The notes under the pieces were generated by a model, which saw only the letters and a list, made by a program, of their open reading frames with translations, was not told where the DNA came from and made no database searches. A stretch of DNA of 64,000 nt from Neospora caninum Liverpool (Eukaryota; Apicomplexa; Conoidasida; Eucoccidiorida; Sarcocystidae), in contig NC_018389.1 in NCBI RefSeq assembly GCF_000208865.1, forward strand, positions 1,674,001 to 1,738,000, in the 5' to 3' direction. The translations under genes were made by a program, and so were the position numbers. Position 1 is the stretch's first letter, and every line of letters begins with the position of its first letter. This document shows positions 59,849-64,000 of the stretch, in pieces.

Positions 59849-62800
59849 TTAGCCGTCGCGCTTCGCCCCCCCCCCCTTGCTGTCTTTCGCTTCCTCTTCA
59901 TCTTTGTCAGTGGCATCGCCTCTTTCCCCCCCTCTGCTGTCTGCCTGGCGATGTTCTGCCGCCTTCAATTCTGCGAGGTCCTCTGGAAACGAGCAGAAAC
60001 GAACGATTCTCCCCCCGGCACTCCGCACTCTTTGCGTCGCCTCGCCCCCGCTGTGGGTGTGTGTCTCTGCCATCCCGTGCTCCAATCTCCGCTGGATCCA
60101 CCACCACTAAAAAAACTGGGCAAACGACACCCTCAGGAGGCGGGAGGGAAGGCGATGTGGCGTTGAGGCTCACACCCGAAATGCTAAAAGGCGCAGAAAA
60201 CAAAGACAGAGATAGGCGCGCACGAGTGATTAAAACCGTGGCCAGAGCGCGTCGTGCCGTCTAGGTCAGCTTCTTCTCCTGACACGCCTTCTTTCCGACA
60301 CGTAAAGCGCGGACTGTCCGCTTGCTTTCGTCGTCGTTCTTCTCTTTTCCCCTTCTGCTCGTCTGTTGTTCCAACCCTCCTTACCTCGCCCACTTCCATT
60401 CTCGTCTTCACCTCTGTATCATTCCGTGCTTTCTCCTCAAAACCTACCAGCCCCTATTCTCTGCTGCGTTTGGAGTACCATTCGTGGCGAGACTCATCAC
60501 ACCATCCGTCCCCCCCGTTGTCGGTGGCTTCGCCTCTTTCTCTCCCTCTTCTGTTCCTGTTCGTCTTGCTTTCCTCATTCGATTCTCCCCAACTTACCCC
60601 GAACGCGCTGAGTTGTCTTTCCAGTCGCCTCAACTCGCGTTCGACCAAGACATCGTCCGCCTCTCTTCCGCCCGTAGCCTCACTGCCGCATCCCAGGCCT
60701 CGGTTGGCGCCCCTCTCCCGACTGGCCTCTCTGGTCTTTTCGCCGAGGTGCACGAGCTCGCCACTGTCCTGCTTCCTCGCGTCCTCGTCTCTTCCCTCCC
60801 ATGCTCCTCCGTCTTCTTCGCGTCCTCGCCTTTGTCTCCAATCATGCAGGCGAGACGCCGCCTGGCAGTGGGCGGCGCGCGAAGGGGAACGAAACGGAGA
60901 AGAGGCAGCAGACGGAAGAGAAGGACGAGACCATCGAGAACAAAAGAGAAAAAGCGAAGAGCAGGTAGAGACGTCAGTCTCTGACGCGGCGTCCGAACCA
61001 AGGAGATGCACTGAAAAAACAAGACAGCGGTTGCACAGGCAACCGAGAACAAGCATGTCATAGGAAAAAGCATTACATGTATTTACACATTTATAGGTAG
61101 TTGCGACAGTACGGAATACATAGACAAAAAGTGAGAACGGAGATCAGTGGAGGTATGTGGACACATTTTGTCGTCCAAAGTCCCTCGTTCCACTCTTATT
61201 CTTACCTATCTCCGAAACTAGCTGAAGACTTGTTTCGTCTCGTTTCCTCCGTGCATCTGTCGGTTGGATCCTCAGGTCACCAGTTTCCGTCTCTTGTGCC
61301 TCCGCGCCTTTCGTGCCTGTCTCCCTGCTGCGTTCGCAATCCGGTTGCTTCCAGGTTTCCCCATCGTCGGCGCGTTCGTCGTGCAGTTGCGCCTTTGGTG
61401 CCGCGGCGATGCTTTTGCTGCTTTCGGGCTCTTCCGTCTTCTTTTGGTCCCAGCGGACGGCGGCCGCCTGTGTCGGGCGACGAGGGGAATCCGGTGGGGA
61501 CAGCCTCCTTCTTTGCTCGTCGTGAGACGAACCGAAGAGGCTTCGCCGAGATGCCACAAGTGAAGGCGCCCTTTGGCCGAAACCAGGCGTCGCCGCAGCG
61601 GTAAGAAAGCACGAAGATGCCGGAAAGAAGACCGAATCGACGGGCAAGAAAGAAGACCAGGAACGACATGAAGAGGACCGTAAACCTGTCGCCTCGAGCT
61701 CCTTCTCACCGGGCCCCGCTGCCCGAACGCAGCGCGTCGAAGGCTTCGGCCTGCCTTCGGTGATGTGCTGCTGGGGTGGGCATGCGGGTGCGTCAACAGA
61801 ACGCCAAGAAGGAACGAAGAGGCAAGGCGAGACTGGAACGGTCCCAGCGGCGCGAAGTTCCTCGAGGGCGGCTCGCCAAGCCTCCGGCAGCCAACCTGGT
61901 GGAGGCGCCGCCGCTTCGTCGAGAATCGAAGAAATTGAACGCGTTGCAGAAGCAGAAGAAGGAAAGGGGGAGAAAGACTGTGAACTGGAAAACGAACAGG
62001 TAGGTTCGACGGGAAACTCTCTGACCGGGGCACGATTGGAGCACGTACGAAAAAGGTTCGGAGGGCGTTTGTCGTCGTCAACGTCCTTTCGAGGTATGCC
62101 GCTCTCTTGCATGCCTTCATCCTGTGTGTGTCTCTCTCCGCCGCATACATCTGCATCCCGCAGTCTCGCAGACGCAGCGTAGGAAGGCGCGGAAAGCTCC
62201 GGGATGAGCCACAAGGCTCTAAACTCACGGTCGCCTGCGTCTCCGTCACCGCGTTGGTCATCGCTTTGAGAGATGTGCACTGTCCCGTCTCGTCTTCCCC
62301 CATGGCAACTCTCTGCTCCTTCCTCTACTCGGACACGTTCGGTGTCGTCACAGAATCTGCTGCCCTCGTTCCATAACGCGTCTCCGCCAAAGCGAAACGG
62401 TTCACTCTCTCCACGCGTTTGCACCGTCGCAGCATTTCCCCCGATATCGAAAGCGACGGGGCAGCCGCTGGCGAGAGTTCTCAAAGTAGACTGCCGCCTT
62501 CCCCCCCATGCAGGCAGGGAGTCGCACTCAAACATCTGGTCTTCTGCCCAGTCAAACCCGAGCGGATGGAGACAGAACGCTCCGTTGCCTCTTTTTCGAT
62601 TTTTGCCGAGGAACGCCGAGTCACACCGCCCGTCAAAAGAGGCCTGGTCTCTCTCGCTGTCATCTTCCTCGTGGTCCTCATCCAGAACAATAACCGCCTG
62701 GTTAGTCGTTTGACGCCCCTGGTTCTTCCGCATTCTCGTTTCTGCCATACCGGGTGAAGGCGGGTCTCCTTCGCCGCCCCCGAGACCACCGCCACGCGCA

Positions 62801-64000
62801 TCTTCCCCGGCATCCCACAAGTCATCGCCTTCTTTCCCCCTCGAATGCTTCTCCCTGCACGCCTCCCTGTCGTCCCCGTTCCTGCCGCCGCTCTGCCGGT
62901 TTCCGCCCGCTTTCTCGCTGGAGTCGACTTTGCCGATCTTTGGCCTCGACTCGCTCCTCTGCCTCGGCGCCGACAGACGCAGCGTCGTCGGCAACCTGCC
63001 GATTCCGAAGCCACACGACCCCGACGAAGCCGAGACTACGCCGGAGGCAGAGACAGAAGACCCAAACGGAGACGGAGAAGACCCAGCTGAGCAGGCAGAG
63101 GAATTCTCGAGAGCAGACGAGCGTTCAAGCAGCACTGCCCAACGCGTCTCGGCCTCGGCGGCGAGACGCGCGGAGGAAAGAAGCATGCGGTCTGAGGCCG
63201 GGCAAGAGGGGGAAGAACGGGAAAACGATGCGAAGGAAGAAACGAGCGACGAAGGCGGTCGAACCAGAGTGCGATCGGGGGCGAGGTAGTCACCTGCCAC
63301 TCGCCCGTGATCCACGGCTTGGCATGCAAAGACCGAGAAAAGAGCAGCAGGGTTGCGATTGGTGATGGCGTTTTTGCGTCCCTCGATCTCGGAACCAGAT
63401 GCCTCCGTCAGTGCGTCTCTTTTGGCTTCGAATGCCTCGTTGCGTTCGAATGCCGTCTCGCTTGCTTGTTTTCCTTGTTCCCCCTTGCGCAGTGTGTCGT
63501 AAGTCGTTTCCCTTTCGCCCGCCGGGACTCCTTCAGACAACGCGCGAAACCAACGTTTTTCTGAATTTCCGTTATCCCCGTCTCCCCTGTCTCCCGAATT
63601 GAAAGACGAATGCCTCATTACTTCACTGCCTGCAGGCAAAAATCGAAAAGGTGAAACGTTCGAGAATTCCGATTGACGCGAACGCGCGTCAGTGAAGGCG
63701 GCCCCCGATGTCACCATGGGCCGAGAGTCGCCTAATGGTTCTGCGACACTCCTTGCCTGGGCATCAGAGTCTCCTTCCGGTTGTCTTTCTTCTTCGCCCC
63801 CCTCCTGTTCAGTCGCTCCTACATCGGACGCCTTCGCATCACAACACGCCTCGCCCATCCGCTCCATCTGTGCATTTTCCTTCTCATCTCCGTGGTTAGT
63901 CGTTTCTGCCTTCTCGTTTGCTGCATCGCTTGCCTCGCGGGCATGCATGGGAGGGGACGCGGAGACCGAAGATGAAACTGACGAGGAAACCGACGAGGAA
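59849..64000 (-). CDS. Hypothetical disordered protein with SIM-like motif (5' end missing)
   Basis: Family not recognised. Exons on the minus strand: 64000 (edge)-61206, 61010-60598 and 60106-59849, in phase with GTAAGA and GTAAGT donors and pyrimidine-rich acceptors. The first visible exon is open from the edge; an internal ATG is at 63948, but in-frame Ser/Val-rich codons continue upstream, so the true start is probably beyond the window. The protein is Ser/Glu/Arg/Asp-rich and mostly disordered. A motif VIVLDEDHEEDD at 62694-62659 matches the SUMO-interacting consensus of hydrophobic core plus acidic tail. A short ordered-looking segment ILDEAAAPPPGWLPEAWRAAL (near 62000) includes a helical stretch, and the second exon ends with a probable helix VERELRRLERQLSAFG. 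The last exon has RFCSFPEDLAELKAAEHRQ and a Lys/Asp-rich tail. No enzymatic motif is seen. Confidence 0.65.

Noticed and set aside
60254..61063. Plus-strand 269-codon Ser/Leu/Arg-rich frame
   Set aside because: Antisense to the exon 60598-61010 and introns of the minus-strand gene; C/T-rich on the plus strand, no conserved feature.

Overview
The window is a piece of a eukaryotic nuclear genome, most likely a cyst-forming coccidian apicomplexan (the Toxoplasma / Hammondia / Neospora / Besnoitia group). The evidence is: genes broken into many short exons by 150-800 bp introns with GT-AG borders and C/T-rich acceptors; long (AT)n and (CTAT)n microsatellites in introns and spacers; moderate GC; very long Ser/Arg/Glu-rich insertions in otherwise conserved proteins; and GCATGC-type motifs upstream of genes. 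The species cannot be fixed from the sequence alone. I rebuilt gene models by hand from splice sites, reading phase and family conservation. For every model with a listed exon chain the phases close exactly.

Layout. (1) 198-5667, minus: a DEAD-box RNA helicase of the DDX51/Dbp6 type, whose 3' end lies off the left edge. (2) 7528-12936, plus, divergent from the helicase: AOS1/SAE1, the smaller subunit of the SUMO-activating E1, 11 exons, 406 aa. (3) 14217-17029, plus: an unrecognised three-exon gene. (4) 17461-22982, minus: an SFI1-type centrin-binding repeat protein, 3 exons, 1319 aa. (5) 24139-37942, plus, head-to-head with SFI1: WDR19/IFT144, an intraflagellar transport complex A subunit, 26 exons, 1553 aa. 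(6) about 40031-44740, plus: an unrecognised protein with one large exon and a possible N-terminal membrane anchor. (7) 48009-57551, plus: a CNNM/ACDP-type (DUF21 + CBS pair + CNBH-like) putative magnesium transporter, 10 exons, 1740 aa, with a roughly 925-residue insertion inside its C-terminal domain. (8) 59849 to the right edge, minus: an unrecognised, largely disordered protein carrying a SUMO-interacting-type motif, with its 5' end off the window.

Functional links. SFI1 (centrosome/basal body) and IFT144 (cilium/flagellum) share a single 1.16 kb divergent intergenic region, which suits co-expression in the flagellated male gamete. The SUMO E1 subunit and the SIM-like motif at the far right are both connected to SUMO but are 50 kb apart, so no direct link is claimed.

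Assembly quality. About 20332-21125, inside the first SFI1 intron, is almost certainly misassembled. It holds an inverted copy of an IFT144 segment, a 100-base N gap, and a degraded second copy of the adjoining SFI1 sequence that ends in a poly-C run. The real intron probably runs from 21328 straight to 19979 once this block is removed.

The most notable biology is the CNNM architecture and the SFI1/IFT144 divergent pair. I found no RNA genes, CRISPR arrays or recognisable transposons.
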